Of a DNA stretch of 64,000 nt, positions 28,207 to 37,222 are shown in pieces (the first letter of the stretch is position 1; every line of letters begins with the position of its first letter). A program made the translations under genes and the position numbers. Under the pieces are notes generated by a model. It ran no database searches, was not told the origin of the DNA, and saw only the letters and a program-made list of their open reading frames with translations. This DNA is from Anaplasma phagocytophilum str. Webster (GTDB taxonomy: Bacteria > Pseudomonadota > Alphaproteobacteria > Rickettsiales > Anaplasmataceae). The stretch spans positions 1,116,001 to 1,180,000 of the forward strand of contig NZ_LANS01000001.1 of assembly GCF_000964685.1 (NCBI RefSeq). The letters run 5' to 3'.

Positions 28207-30945
28207 ATGGCTAAGTTGTTTTTCAGTTTGCGAAGCGATGACAGTAACAGAGGGGATCAGACGGCTTTGCCGGAAATTTTGTCGTTGCATCCTACATTGC
28301 AGCGTAATTTGCTCTCTGAGACGCATCTTTCAGAAAATGGTCTTCTGAGGTTGTGTAGTGATTTTACCTTCCGTGTGTCTGATGCGTTTTTCGTAGAGCC
28401 GGGTAATTGGGGTGATTTTGTTGCTGAATCTCCTTATGTTGTGGTAGATGCAAACGTAGATCCTTTACTTGCTAACTTGTGCGCTAGGTATTCTGATGTT
28501 GTCAGATTCTATGATCTTAGCATTTGGGATGGAAATGTACGGGGAAAAATACGGCTGAGCTGCAATGATGCCGGTAGTCTTAAGCGCGTTATGTGCTTTA
28601 TCAAAGATGTATTGTCTTGTGGTGGGCTTGGTTTTGGGCGCATTTCTTCTAGAGCTCCTGCTTTTGGTCGAGCGCGTAGTCTAAGTCATGCAATTGCTAA
28701 TGCATGTGATGGCTTTGTCAGATCGTATCTTTTGTTCTACATGCACCGTATAATCAGTGCTGGGTGCTTAGAGCAGGGTATGCATGGTGAGAAACTTAGG
28801 GTTTCTGCTGACTTTTTCATGCGCTTTATGGACGGAAGTGCCTTGTTGCATGATGAATCAGCGGCAGGTTTTTTGAGTGCGTTGTACTCGTGCATTGCCA
28901 TTATTCCTTGTATGAAAGAGAAGGGATTTCGTGTGTTCTTTTCTGCGATTTTCCATGCTATTAGGCGGTTAGACAATACTGTTAAGCAAGATGTATTGAA
29001 AGATGACGTGGCAGCGGTGCGTGCGTTTTCAAATGCACGTGTTGCCTCTTTGGTGGGTAGTTGTGCTTCTGACGCTTCTGCTGAGGAGTTATTGGAGCGC
29101 TTATTCCATGATATAAGGTGTGTTGAAAACGGGCTTTCGTCGGTAGCTGCTGAGGCAATAGAGACATTGGCGATAATTCGCTGTTTCTCTGGAGCTCCGC
29201 TTCCTGGAGATTTGACTGAGCTTTTGGAAGGAGATGAGTATTTTACGCGTTATTGTCAAAAATATAACAAGATAGCTAAGAAGTTGAGGTTTCCTTTTAG
29301 GGTGATGTCGCGTAAGGATGTGCCTATCCATCGTGTTGTTGCTCCGGGTAGTTACCCGCTTTTATGTGATGTTAAGAATAAAACGGACGCTTTTTTGAGG
29401 AAAGAAAGAGTGTTAGGTCCGGTATTCATGGGGCTTCTTGAAAAATTCGAGAGGTTTTATCTCATTTCTGCCATGAGTGGTACTGAACCTGTTAGGGGAG
29501 TTCGCGCAACTTTGATGAAGTGGAGAAGTCCTGTTACGGCAATGAGGCGCTTTGCTAGATTCTGCCTAAGGGATTTTCTGATGATTTATGGTTCTGCTGC
29601 TTTAGTGCAGGGAGGATCTATGAATGTGGATCTGGGTGCTGGTATGGAAATAAATAGCAGAGCCCATAGTGTGCGTGTTTTAGGTTATGGAGGGCGTTTA
29701 TTGACTACTGCGCATTGTTTAGATAGCGATACTGATGTTGGGCCTGATGATCTTAGTGATGCTGGTGATCGTGAAGGTGATGAATCAGGCTTGGCTGGGT
29801 ATTCTCCTATGCGCAGAAGGATGTTGAAATATGTTTTGGTGGCGGTTTTCTTTATTAGCATACTGATGCTCTGTGCAGCTACTGTCCTTTTGATTATGTA
29901 CGGGATGGATGATCTCATGATGGCTATAGTAGGGTCGATCATGGTTACTATTTTTGCGTTGCTCATACCGTATGTGTTGCACTTACTGTGTTCTATTTGG
30001 GAAGTTGAACTGCAGCAGAAAGCAGAGCTGTATTTGTGTTTGAAGATCAAGGATAACGATTTATTCGAGATTGCTGGGAATGCTTTTGGCGAAGATAGCA
30101 TAAGTTTTCGTGATAATCAGTTGTACATAAATAATTCAGTAGTGCCTGCTGAGAAGTATGAAGTTACTTTGGTTGAGAGTCGGGATAGGGTTCCTCAAGG
30201 AAACTGTATTTTATTGGGCTTAAAGGCTTCTCAAGAAGATATGCGGATGTTTAAAGCTATATCTTCTGCGATGAATGCTCTTCCAATTCATGGGCTCAGT
30301 ATAGCTGAAGGTGCTAGCAGTTGTGGAACGAGTGGTTTGTTACTCAGGTATGATGTAAAGTTAAATACAAGGTCTTCTTTCTTGCACGCGGCTGAAATTT
30401 TGGGAAGGGCTGGTCATGCTGAATTATTGCTTGCATATGTTGATTCGTATGTTGCTGCAGCCCTTTTGGGGGATGGTTCTTCTGCTGGGCTGTCGAAGAA
30501 ATTTCTGCATTCCAGAAAGTTTATGCTCTTGTCGCAGGATCAGGATAGATGGGGTATTTTGGATATTATAGAGCAGACTTGTAGTAAATTCCTAGTGGGT
30601 GATCGTAGGAGATTTTTGGATTGTGTTAGGGAGGCTTTAAAAGAAGATAAGAAGAGGCTGTTCATTGATCCTATGGTGTCCATGATGATGGGGCCTGGGT
30701 TTCCTTTTGATCGTTCTGGATATAAGAATATTGCTATGTTTGTTTCAGGTTGGGATCCTGATGGTAATTGTTTTTCTGTAGAAGGGGTGGTGCATTTTAC
30801 TGGCATATCTTTCGTGCGAGATGGTAATGGGGTTGAGTTTGTGGATGATGCTTCCCAATTTATCCAGGAAGCTGTGGAGTGTAATGTTAGTGATGTCCGT
30901 GTAGGAGGCGCTGCTGTAGACGGCCGCTTTAAGGGTGCGATGTAG
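28207..30945 (+). CDS. large membrane protein of unknown function, two transmembrane helices
   Basis: From ATG 28207 the protein has 912 aa (a GTG three codons earlier would give 915). I do not recognise the family. The first 540 residues are mixed and Cys-containing without a signal peptide. Two strongly hydrophobic helices lie at about residues 541-564 and 569-594 with a short loop containing Gly-Met-Asp-Asp. The remaining 320 residues are soluble-looking. The two-helix hairpin with large flanking domains resembles the layout of the 671-aa protein at the right end of the window. No ribosome binding site is obvious. It is probably an inner-membrane protein peculiar to Anaplasmataceae. Confidence 0.8.
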   Translation: MAKLFFSLRSDDSNRGDQTALPEILSLHPTLQRNLLSETHLSENGLLRLCSDFTFRVSDAFFVEPGNWGDFVAESPYVVVDANVDPLLANLCARYSDVVRFYDLSIWDGNVRGKIRLSCNDAGSLKRVMCFIKDVLSCGGLGFGRISSRAPAFGRARSLSHAIANACDGFVRSYLLFYMHRIISAGCLEQGMHGEKLRVSADFFMRFMDGSALLHDESAAGFLSALYSCIAIIPCMKEKGFRVFFSAIFHAIRRLDNTVKQDVLKDDVAAVRAFSNARVASLVGSCASDASAEELLERLFHDIRCVENGLSSVAAEAIETLAIIRCFSGAPLPGDLTELLEGDEYFTRYCQKYNKIAKKLRFPFRVMSRKDVPIHRVVAPGSYPLLCDVKNKTDAFLRKERVLGPVFMGLLEKFERFYLISAMSGTEPVRGVRATLMKWRSPVTAMRRFARFCLRDFLMIYGSAALVQGGSMNVDLGAGMEINSRAHSVRVLGYGGRLLTTAHCLDSDTDVGPDDLSDAGDREGDESGLAGYSPMRRRMLKYVLVAVFFISILMLCAATVLLIMYGMDDLMMAIVGSIMVTIFALLIPYVLHLLCSIWEVELQQKAELYLCLKIKDNDLFEIAGNAFGEDSISFRDNQLYINNSVVPAEKYEVTLVESRDRVPQGNCILLGLKASQEDMRMFKAISSAMNALPIHGLSIAEGASSCGTSGLLLRYDVKLNTRSSFLHAAEILGRAGHAELLLAYVDSYVAAALLGDGSSAGLSKKFLHSRKFMLLSQDQDRWGILDIIEQTCSKFLVGDRRRFLDCVREALKEDKKRLFIDPMVSMMMGPGFPFDRSGYKNIAMFVSGWDPDGNCFSVEGVVHFTGISFVRDGNGVEFVDDASQFIQEAVECNVSDVRVGGAAVDGRFKGAM

Positions 30946-32601
30946 AAGAAGAGGTATCAGGCTTCACTGTGGAGTCAATGTAAGTATTTGGCTCTCTGTA
31001 TTTATGATATGCGTTTTTGCTTCTTTCGAGCTTTGCTATTGCCTTTTTCGTTAGGTACTTGTTATAAGGCTTTGATGTCCAGGTTGTAGTGCTTGCGTAT
31101 GGTGTGTGTGCTTAACCTTGCATGTTTGTTAGCTGTGCTACAGTTGCGCTATTTTTTAGAGAACGGGTGTGTATAGCAATGCTTGTATCTCTAAGGTAGT
31201 TGCTTGATTATATCTCTAATCCCGTGTTTTTTCGCATGGAGGTGTTCTTTGAATCACGCACGATCACGCATTGCGATTTTATTGCACGTTGTGTCTTGTC
31301 GGTTCTCTATGCATCATAGACATGTGCAGTGCTTTGATTCTGAGCATTATTACTGTAGTATAGCAAATGTGAAAGAGACTTTAATTACGTACGGAAATGC
31401 CGTTTAGTATGAAAAAAGTGTAGAAATTTTGTGTACTGCGTCTGTAGTCGGGATTTATGCCCTTAACTAATGCATTCTTCGTAAATTCCCTCAACTTTTG
31501 TTTCGTGTTTATAGTGCTTTCCAAGTTGATGAGCTACTGCAGCGCAGCAACATATTTAGTTATCAGAGAAGAGAGAAGTAGGTTACATTGCCGTATTCTG
31601 AATTTTTTATCCAGTGCAAGTATGACACGTTGTATATCTCCAGCAGTGTATGACGCTAAGTTAACATGTCTTGCGGCGAGCACCTAGTCATCGAGTTTAT
31701 GATTTGAGATATAGTGCTTTTATAGGATAAACGTTCGTATTGAGCTGAGAAATGGCTTCATGCTCACTCCCATTTTCAGGTGCTATAGCTTTGGAGTGAG
31801 GTGTCTACTATTGTTATAATGTAAACACCTCCACTTGTTGTATAATACGGTATAGTAGGTTCTGGAGTATTAGTAGTCGCAGCTTCTCAAAAGCATAGAA
31901 GCTTATAGGATATTGCTCTTTTTTATGTCTAAACTTCGGCATAAAGCGGTTGGACAAAAATGATGTGCTGTGAAATATCTGACGTCATCCTTTTAAGGAT
32001 AGATTTTTCGTGACTATGCTATGTTTCAGATCTCAGGTTATGTAATCGCAAATCACAGGGGTTTTGGTGCTTGCTTGGAAAGTAATGATAGATTGCAACG
32101 GTAATCTTCAGAAGTAGTGTACATTTCGTATCTCATGTATGTTTTTCGTTGTACTACGTGCTTGGAGAATCGTAAGTGCTTGTAATCCATCAGGTAGTAG
32201 CCACACGGGAAGCACCCGCGCAAGATTCTACGGTGTAAAGAGTCTATAACGTATCAAGCTGAGTAGTATAAGAATCGGAGTAGGTATGACGCTTAGTGGG
32301 GGATGTTCTTGATGTTTCCAAGGCTGATAAAAGTTCTTATTTTCTTATATCTCAGTAGATTAATCTGTATTTTCTGCAACACATAGAAAAACAGTAAGTT
32401 CCTGCAGTTAGTGGTTAACAGCTACTGATGTAATCACTAAGCAGATAGGTCTTGCTAGTGATCCATTCCCTTATTATACTGCTATGTATGACTACAGCGT
32501 CTGTGTGTACGCTAGACTGTACCATACACAGATTTGTAACAACTCTGAGTACCAAACAGTGTCTAGTGTGTCAAAGGCAATACCTACATGATGCAAGACA
32601 C
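30946..32601. other. long non-coding spacer with weak coding traces
   Basis: About 1.65 kb. On the minus strand near 31450-31690, a broken frame reads like protein (Ala-Arg-His-Val-Asn-Leu-Ala-Ser-Tyr-Thr-Ala-Gly-Asp-Ile, then a stop, then more), hinting at a decayed gene, but no parent is recognisable. The rest shows nothing. Confidence 0.35.
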
Positions 32602-32640
32602 TAAAAGGCTGTCTGTCTGAATTTACTCGTATAGACAGCC
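32602..32640 (-). terminator. rho-independent terminator
   Basis: Perfect 8-bp stem (32607-32614 with 32633-32640, GGCTGTCT/AGACAGCC) with an 18-base loop, followed on the minus strand by a short T run. It lies 37 bp after the stop of the 344-aa gene. Confidence 0.75.
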
Positions 32641-32676
32641 ATCTACAGAACAAAACAAAGCTATAAAAGTAGAGAG

Positions 32677-33711
32677 CTATAATCCTCTTCCTTGACTAGG
32701 TGAGCTGCTAGAAGCTAGATATGATGCTGCCTTAGAAGAACTTGCTCCAGAAACTTGACTAGCAACAGCTCCTTCTGCTCCTTCGGCTTGAGGGTGAAAA
32801 TCAAAGTCCGTACTTGTGTAAATCTTTGGTTTTACACCTGATAGTATGTCGTGTACGTTTATTTCAGGTTCAGAGGTCAAACCCTTGACAGTGCTCATTC
32901 CTTTCCATACACAGTGCAGAGGAATAGTAACCATAGCAAAACCAGCACCACCAGTTACTAATGAAACGCATAACATCGCAAATAAACTAATCGGAGCCGT
33001 TACAAGATCAGCACACAACTCATCTGTAGTCTGCTCCTCCTTCTTCCCGAAAATGTTCATACGTTCCTTCAGGAACTTTAAAGCTCCCCGCATGACACCG
33101 GGAATTCCTTCCTTAGCATTTGGCAATATATAGGAGACGAGCTTATCAAAGACAGACGATTTATCTATCTCGTATTTACCCTCGCGCTGAGCCTGTCTAA
33201 TAGCTTGCTCCTCTTCATCAAAATCAGGAGTATTATTAGCGGCATCTACTAGGTCTAAAAAGCTATTCAGGTATTCAGGAGTTAAATCTTTTTTCACGAA
33301 GTCGCGAGATTCTTCAAACTGCGCAAGTTTATACATACTGAGCGCAAGTGTCCTTCTACGCTCACCAGTACGTAAATTATTAAACATATACTTGTATATC
33401 GCAGAGGCTTTTTCCTCACCAAAAGCTTCTGTTAGCAACTCCCTCATTCTTGTATTAAGGTGCTCAGAAGCGACTTGCTCACGCAATGCAGCATGCTCTG
33501 GTGAATTAGGATCAGAAACCTTCGCTGCAAGAGCCAGTTTTTCTTGCGTGCCACTAGCTAACAAGCTCGCTATGCTTCGCTCAACAGCATCAGAAATTTC
33601 TTTGTTTACAGTAGCAACTACGTCCGCATTGCTTTTTCTACAAATTCCTACAACATTTTCGGGTTTTAGATTACTATCCTCCAGATGGAGCTTGATGTTA
33701 GATATAGGCAC
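32677..33711 (-). CDS. protein of unknown function with one hydrophobic segment, 344 aa
   Basis: I do not recognise this protein. GTG 33711 is preceded by GAGGTGAT, a strong ribosome binding site. Residues 1-230 are charged and helical (many Glu, Lys, Arg, Ala). A hydrophobic Gly-containing stretch at about 236-265 could span a membrane. The last 40 residues are Ser/Ala/Gly-rich (Ser-Ser-Ser-Lys-Ala-Ala-Ser-Tyr), probably disordered, ending Gly-Arg-Gly-Leu. It is flanked by its own terminator and a divergent nadD, so it is a single-gene unit. The layout would suit a secreted or membrane-inserted host-interaction protein, but that is a guess. Confidence 0.8.
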   Translation of the reverse strand: MPISNIKLHLEDSNLKPENVVGICRKSNADVVATVNKEISDAVERSIASLLASGTQEKLALAAKVSDPNSPEHAALREQVASEHLNTRMRELLTEAFGEEKASAIYKYMFNNLRTGERRRTLALSMYKLAQFEESRDFVKKDLTPEYLNSFLDLVDAANNTPDFDEEEQAIRQAQREGKYEIDKSSVFDKLVSYILPNAKEGIPGVMRGALKFLKERMNIFGKKEEQTTDELCADLVTAPISLFAMLCVSLVTGGAGFAMVTIPLHCVWKGMSTVKGLTSEPEINVHDILSGVKPKIYTSTDFDFHPQAEGAEGAVASQVSGASSSKAASYLASSSSPSQGRGL

Positions 33712-33910
33712 AACATCACCTCATGTAAAATGCGATAAATTAGGGCTAAGGGTAAAGGGAATCACATACCTATCATAGAGGCTACAAAACCCATTGTATC
33801 AGTATAATACATACTGCAACAAATTGCAACAGTGGAAAAGCTTTTGAATCCGTGACAGCAAACAGTCCTAGATATACTATGTAGTGTAATACATTTGTGA
33901 AGTTTATGTA

Positions 33911-34447
33911 GTGATAGTAGGGATATTTGGTGGAACTTTTGATCCTCCTCATGAAGGACACGTCTATATTGCGCAGAAACTCAGAAAGTTATTGCGGCTT
34001 AGAGAGGTATGGTGGGTAGTTACTAGTAGAAATTACCTCAAGTCTTCAAGTAAGTACGATTTAGAGAAGAGAAAAGACCTTGTTCAGGAAGTTATTCTGA
34101 AGCTACAGGGTATGCGTGTAATTACAATGGATAGCCCTAGAGGATATGAAGTAGTACAATATTGTAAGAATAAGTATCCGAGCTTTAAATTTATTTGGAT
34201 AGCGGGATCAGATAATATGGCTTCGATCCACCGCTGGTATAGATGGAGGGATTTCTGTGAAATGGTCCCTATTGTATTTTTAGAGCGTGCTGTATCCACG
34301 TACAAGGTTTTAAAAAGGCCATTTGCATCAGTGGTTCCTAGAGTGAATTTTTCTGCCGACAATGTATGTAACATATCGCGAGGATGGAGCATAATAAGGG
34401 CTAGAGCATGTGATATGTCATCAACTAAGATAAGAAATAAACTATAA
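33911..34447 (+). CDS. nadD: nicotinate-nucleotide adenylyltransferase
   Basis: Joins nicotinate mononucleotide and ATP to deamido-NAD in NAD synthesis. The protein has 178 aa. The nucleotidyltransferase signature Gly-Gly-Thr-Phe-Asp-Pro-Pro-His-Glu-Gly-His lies at residues 7-17 and the C-terminal Ser-Ser-Thr-Lys-Ile-Arg near 168-173. Trp-Ile-Ala-Gly-Ser-Asp-Asn in the middle fits the substrate-binding strand. It starts with GTG 33911 and is shorter than many NadD proteins (about 190-215 aa) but has all motifs. Confidence 0.94.
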   Translation: MIVGIFGGTFDPPHEGHVYIAQKLRKLLRLREVWWVVTSRNYLKSSSKYDLEKRKDLVQEVILKLQGMRVITMDSPRGYEVVQYCKNKYPSFKFIWIAGSDNMASIHRWYRWRDFCEMVPIVFLERAVSTYKVLKRPFASVVPRVNFSADNVCNISRGWSIIRARACDMSSTKIRNKL

Positions 34448-34675
34448 ATGTTACGGAGTATACGTAAGGCCTTTGAAATACTGTTGTTGACGCTGGGAGG
34501 GGATATTATAATAAAAAGAAGGTAGAGACGCTTGTGAACGTCATAATTTCTAGAACATAGGAGGCTGCATGTAGAATGTTTATATTACGTTGTGTTGCGA
34601 TAATCGTGTAACATATTTATGTGTAGTTCTTAAAGTCTTTAGGTTACTTAAGCAGTATTTTCAAGGAGGATTTCA

Positions 34676-35377
34676 GTGCAGCTTGGTGTCAACGTTGATC
34701 ATGTGGCAACACTTCGCAATCTCAGGGGCACAACATATCCCAGTATAGTTGAGTTGGCGAATATAGCGGTAGAACATGGCGCAGATTTCATCACTGTGCA
34801 TTTGAGAGAAGATAGACGACATGTTCGAGATGATGATCTGTATGCGTTGAAGAAGCATGTGAATGTGCCTATAAACTTAGAAATGGCAGCTACTGAAGAA
34901 ATGCTGGCCATAGCCAAAGAATTATCTCCAGAATTTGTATGTCTGGTTCCGGAGAAAAGGGAAGAGGTGACTACGGAATCCGGTCTGGATACTAAATTAC
35001 TTTATGACACCCGTTTATTTATTATTAGTGAGCTGCAAAGGCATGGCATAAAAGTAACGTTGTTTCTCGATCCTAGCGAAGAAGACATTGCCTGTGCGAA
35101 AAGAATGAACGTTGACAAGATAGAGCTTCATGTCGGTGCGTATTGTATCAGTCGTGCCCCGCAGGAGTTGGAAATGATTACACGCGCAGCGCAACTAGTA
35201 CACGAAGCAGGGATGATATGTCACGCAGGACATGGCATAGATTATGAATGTGCCGCAGCTATATCAAAGGTGAAGCATATCACCGCAATAAATGTTGGCC
35301 ATTTTCTTGTTTGTGAGGCTATAACACAGGGTATGGGGAATGCGGTACGGAAAATGAAGGATATAATAACATCCTGA
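34676..35377 (+). CDS. pdxJ: pyridoxine 5'-phosphate synthase
   Basis: Condenses 3-amino-2-oxopropyl phosphate with deoxyxylulose 5-phosphate to form pyridoxine phosphate (vitamin B6). The protein has 233 aa, a TIM barrel. The N-terminal Gly-Val-Asn-Val-Asp-His-Val-Ala-Thr-Leu-Arg and the Thr-Val-His-Leu-Arg-Glu-Asp-Arg-Arg-His segment are characteristic, as is Cys-His-Ala-Gly-His-Gly. It starts with GTG 34676 after a textbook AAGGAGGA. In many bacteria acpS follows pdxJ; here only an acpS stub is seen 1.8 kb downstream. Confidence 0.97.
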   Translation: MQLGVNVDHVATLRNLRGTTYPSIVELANIAVEHGADFITVHLREDRRHVRDDDLYALKKHVNVPINLEMAATEEMLAIAKELSPEFVCLVPEKREEVTTESGLDTKLLYDTRLFIISELQRHGIKVTLFLDPSEEDIACAKRMNVDKIELHVGAYCISRAPQELEMITRAAQLVHEAGMICHAGHGIDYECAAAISKVKHITAINVGHFLVCEAITQGMGNAVRKMKDIITS

Positions 35378-35670
35378 TAGAAATGCTTAGAGAGGAAGTG
35401 TAACATCAAGTAAAATGAGATGTGGGGGAACTGTGAAGTCTGGGTGCGTAAATGCTGAGTTGTACGGTATGCTGACGGCGTTCGCGTGAGTGTGATATCA
35501 GCTGTCCTTCCAAGGTTCGCACTCTGTTAGTATGCGGGCTTCGCTCACATCTAAGTGGAGCAGTAATCAAGCTTTGTTGTGTTCGGAATATTCTGAGGCA
35601 GTACGGGGGATAGGGTAAGTGTCAACTATGCCTAATGAAGAAAGTATGAAACAAGAGAATATGTCACTCG
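35378..35670 (+). other. start of the pdxJ-HU scrap region, with a possible small open frame at 35628-35705
   Basis: Spacer after pdxJ. The frame 35628-35705 reads Met-Pro-Asn-Glu-Glu-Ser-Met-Lys-Gln-Glu-Asn-Met and stops after 25 codons. It looks like the first part of a lost gene rather than a functional peptide. It runs into duplicated segment A. Confidence 0.3.
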
Positions 35671-35905
35671 TGATTTTTTATACTTCTGCTTACGGTGATC
35701 TCTAATTTGCAAAAGTGGAACAGTTTGTGTAGAACACTATGTCAATTTATGATGCGCTGTGCAGCATGTTCTTTAGTACTAAGAGTTTCCTATAGAAGCT
35801 GCTAAGGCCAGTATATGCGATCAATTTTAGTCATACTGCAGATGCAACGTGTATATTTTTCATTTAAGAATATGCTTTTAAGGAAGAATTTTTCTTGCTG
35901 AAAAT
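35671..35905 (+). repeat. segmental duplication, copy 1
   Basis: This 235-bp block is repeated in diverged form at 36180-36720. Matching parts are 35671-35775 with 36180-36277 (shared AATTTGCAAAAGTG), a middle part around 35780-35830, and 35830-35905 with about 36640-36720 (shared AACGTGTATAT and TATGCTTTTA). Copy 1 lacks the insert present in copy 2. Confidence 0.65.
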
Positions 35906-36284
35906 GTAAATGCTGCTTGCTATATGTGAGAGTAAGACATGAGCCTTACTCCATCGTATTTATAAGTTATGCATTGCGTTGGTCGTTTGATGTGTGCAGC
36001 TTTCCAAAGTGATCTTATTATCCTATGCCCTTTGGTAGTCTATATCCGAGTAGAGTAATGGGTACGCTGTTCATAAGAATATACTCAAGGGGTAGTTAGA
36101 AATAAGGTGTAAACTCTGCCTTTCATCTCGTAAAAGCAGAAGATATCATCTAGAAATATCAAGAAGTATATGCTCTTCTTGATTTTTTGTAGATGTGCTT
36201 ATTGGTGAAATTTGCAAAAGTGAGCAGTTAACACACTGCATCACTTTATGATACGCAGCGGTGAGCTATCCTTAGAGCTCATGA

Positions 36285-36345
36285 GAGAGCACCTTTTTCC
36301 TACAGCGAATATTGGCTCATCTTTGGCTGGTAGCGATAAATTTAG
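36285..36345 (+). repeat. 61-bp direct repeat, left copy
   Basis: Nearly identical to 36588-36648 (both run GAGAGCACC to AAATTTAG; two visible differences). Offset is 303 bp. The two copies bracket the HU/pdxJ/ankyrin mosaic. Confidence 0.9.
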
Positions 36346-36356
36346 GCCACATTACG

Positions 36357-36425
36357 GTGGTAATGTCTGCAATTAAGACAGCCCTAGAAACCAATCATTC
36401 AATTCGCCTGCACAACGTTGGTACG
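36357..36425 (+). pseudogene. fragment of the HU gene
   Basis: About 69 bp identical to the internal part of the HU gene at 38653-38928, but in opposite orientation on the chromosome: here it reads on the plus strand. It encodes Met-Ser-Ala-Ile-Lys-Thr-Ala-Leu-Glu-Thr-Asn-His-Ser and ends in Asn-Val-Gly-Thr, where it joins the pdxJ fragment. Confidence 0.92.
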
Positions 36426-36477
36426 ACGACATGTTCGAGATGATAATGTGCCTATAAATTTAGAAATGGCAGCTACT
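36425..36477 (+). pseudogene. fragment of pdxJ with a 27-bp internal deletion
   Basis: Matches pdxJ 34815-34834 joined to 34862-34894, with one mismatch, so 27 bp (nine codons) are missing. It encodes Arg-His-Val-Arg-Asp-Asp-Asn-Val-Pro-Ile-Asn-Leu-Glu-Met-Ala-Ala-Thr and continues in frame into an ankyrin-like segment. Confidence 0.92.
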
Positions 36478-36612
36478 CAAGACGGTAATACACCACTCCA
36501 TGCGCTTCTTATACACATGTTGCGGAATAAGGATAATGGCAATATCAAACCAGGGCATATAGAAACTTTAAAGACCTTGGTTTCGCAGAGAGCACCTTTT
36601 TCCTGCAGCTAA
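36475..36612 (+). pseudogene. ankyrin-repeat fragment
   Basis: Reads Gln-Asp-Gly-Asn-Thr-Pro-Leu-His-Ala-Leu-Leu followed by Ile-Glu-Thr-Leu-Lys-Thr-Leu-Val-Ser, which fits the ankyrin consensus with a short insert. It is in frame with the pdxJ fragment. No ankyrin gene is in this window, so the donor lies elsewhere. The frame ends in the right 61-bp repeat. Confidence 0.75.
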
Positions 36613-36648
36613 TATTGGCTCATCTTTGGCTGGTAGCGATAAATTTAG
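36588..36648 (+). repeat. 61-bp direct repeat, right copy
   Basis: Partner of 36285-36345. Together they flank 242 bp of mosaic sequence. Confidence 0.9.
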
Positions 36649-36720
36649 ACATTATGAATGTAACGTGTATATCATTTTTAACTAAGACTATGCTTTTAGG
36701 GGAGAAATTTTCCTTATCTC

Positions 36721-37156
36721 AAATATATAAAGTCAATTAGTTATGTGGGATGAGCTGGGTATATCCCAAAAAGTTTTTAGTATCCATTGAGAACACCATA
36801 AATTGTGTGGCACTCATTTATCAAACACTTTTATAACCTATAAACCGTATATGCGATATTACATCTCCTTTTCCCTTATCCAAACCGAGGGCCTGTTTTA
36901 AACAGTAACTCTATGAACAGCAAGATTTCAGGGATATGCTATTTGTTAAAAGCAGGGTAGTGGCTATGAGGATTTCTAAGACCCACACATCGTAATCCGT
37001 ATCTTGAAATTTGTGTATGTTGTCTAAGATGGACCTGATGGGTTTACCTTGGCAAGTGATTGTGGAAAACTCCTTTTAAAGAATAGTATGTTAGAGTGAA
37101 AGAATCGGGCAAATAGCACTATAGAGCTCCTTGCAATTTATTATGTAGTTTCTAGT
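36721..37156. other. non-coding scrap with a further degenerate duplication
   Basis: Bases about 36785-36860 resemble 37430-37500 (AATTGTGTG, CATTTATCAAACAC and ATAAACC in register), a second diverged duplication in this region. No gene. Confidence 0.45.
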
Positions 37157-37222
37157 ATGATACTAGGCATAGGTGTGGATTTGGTATGTAAGGATACAAG
37201 CTTTAATTGCGAAATATTGTAG
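37157..37222 (+). pseudogene. acpS: 5' stub of acpS (holo-ACP synthase)
   Basis: ATG 37157 opens Met-Ile-Leu-Gly-Ile-Gly-Val-Asp-Leu-Val, the highly conserved AcpS N-terminus, but the match ends there and a stop follows at codon 22. The rest of the roughly 120-codon gene is missing. Because pdxJ-acpS is a common gene order, this is probably the remains of the ancestral acpS or of a partial copy. An intact acpS is expected elsewhere, since acyl carrier protein activation is essential. Confidence 0.7.

Larger units (their letters stand above)
36180..36720 (+). repeat. segmental duplication, copy 2, interrupted by a 242-bp mosaic
   Basis: Diverged copy of 35671-35905. Its middle segment occurs twice (36285-36345 and 36588-36648), and between the two lies sequence not present in copy 1, made of HU, pdxJ and ankyrin fragments. 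See the separate entries. Confidence 0.65.

Noticed and set aside
36285-36648. Insertion sequence flanked by target duplication
   Set aside because: No transposase frame or terminal inverted repeats; the enclosed DNA is made of host gene fragments, and 61 bp is far longer than a normal target duplication.
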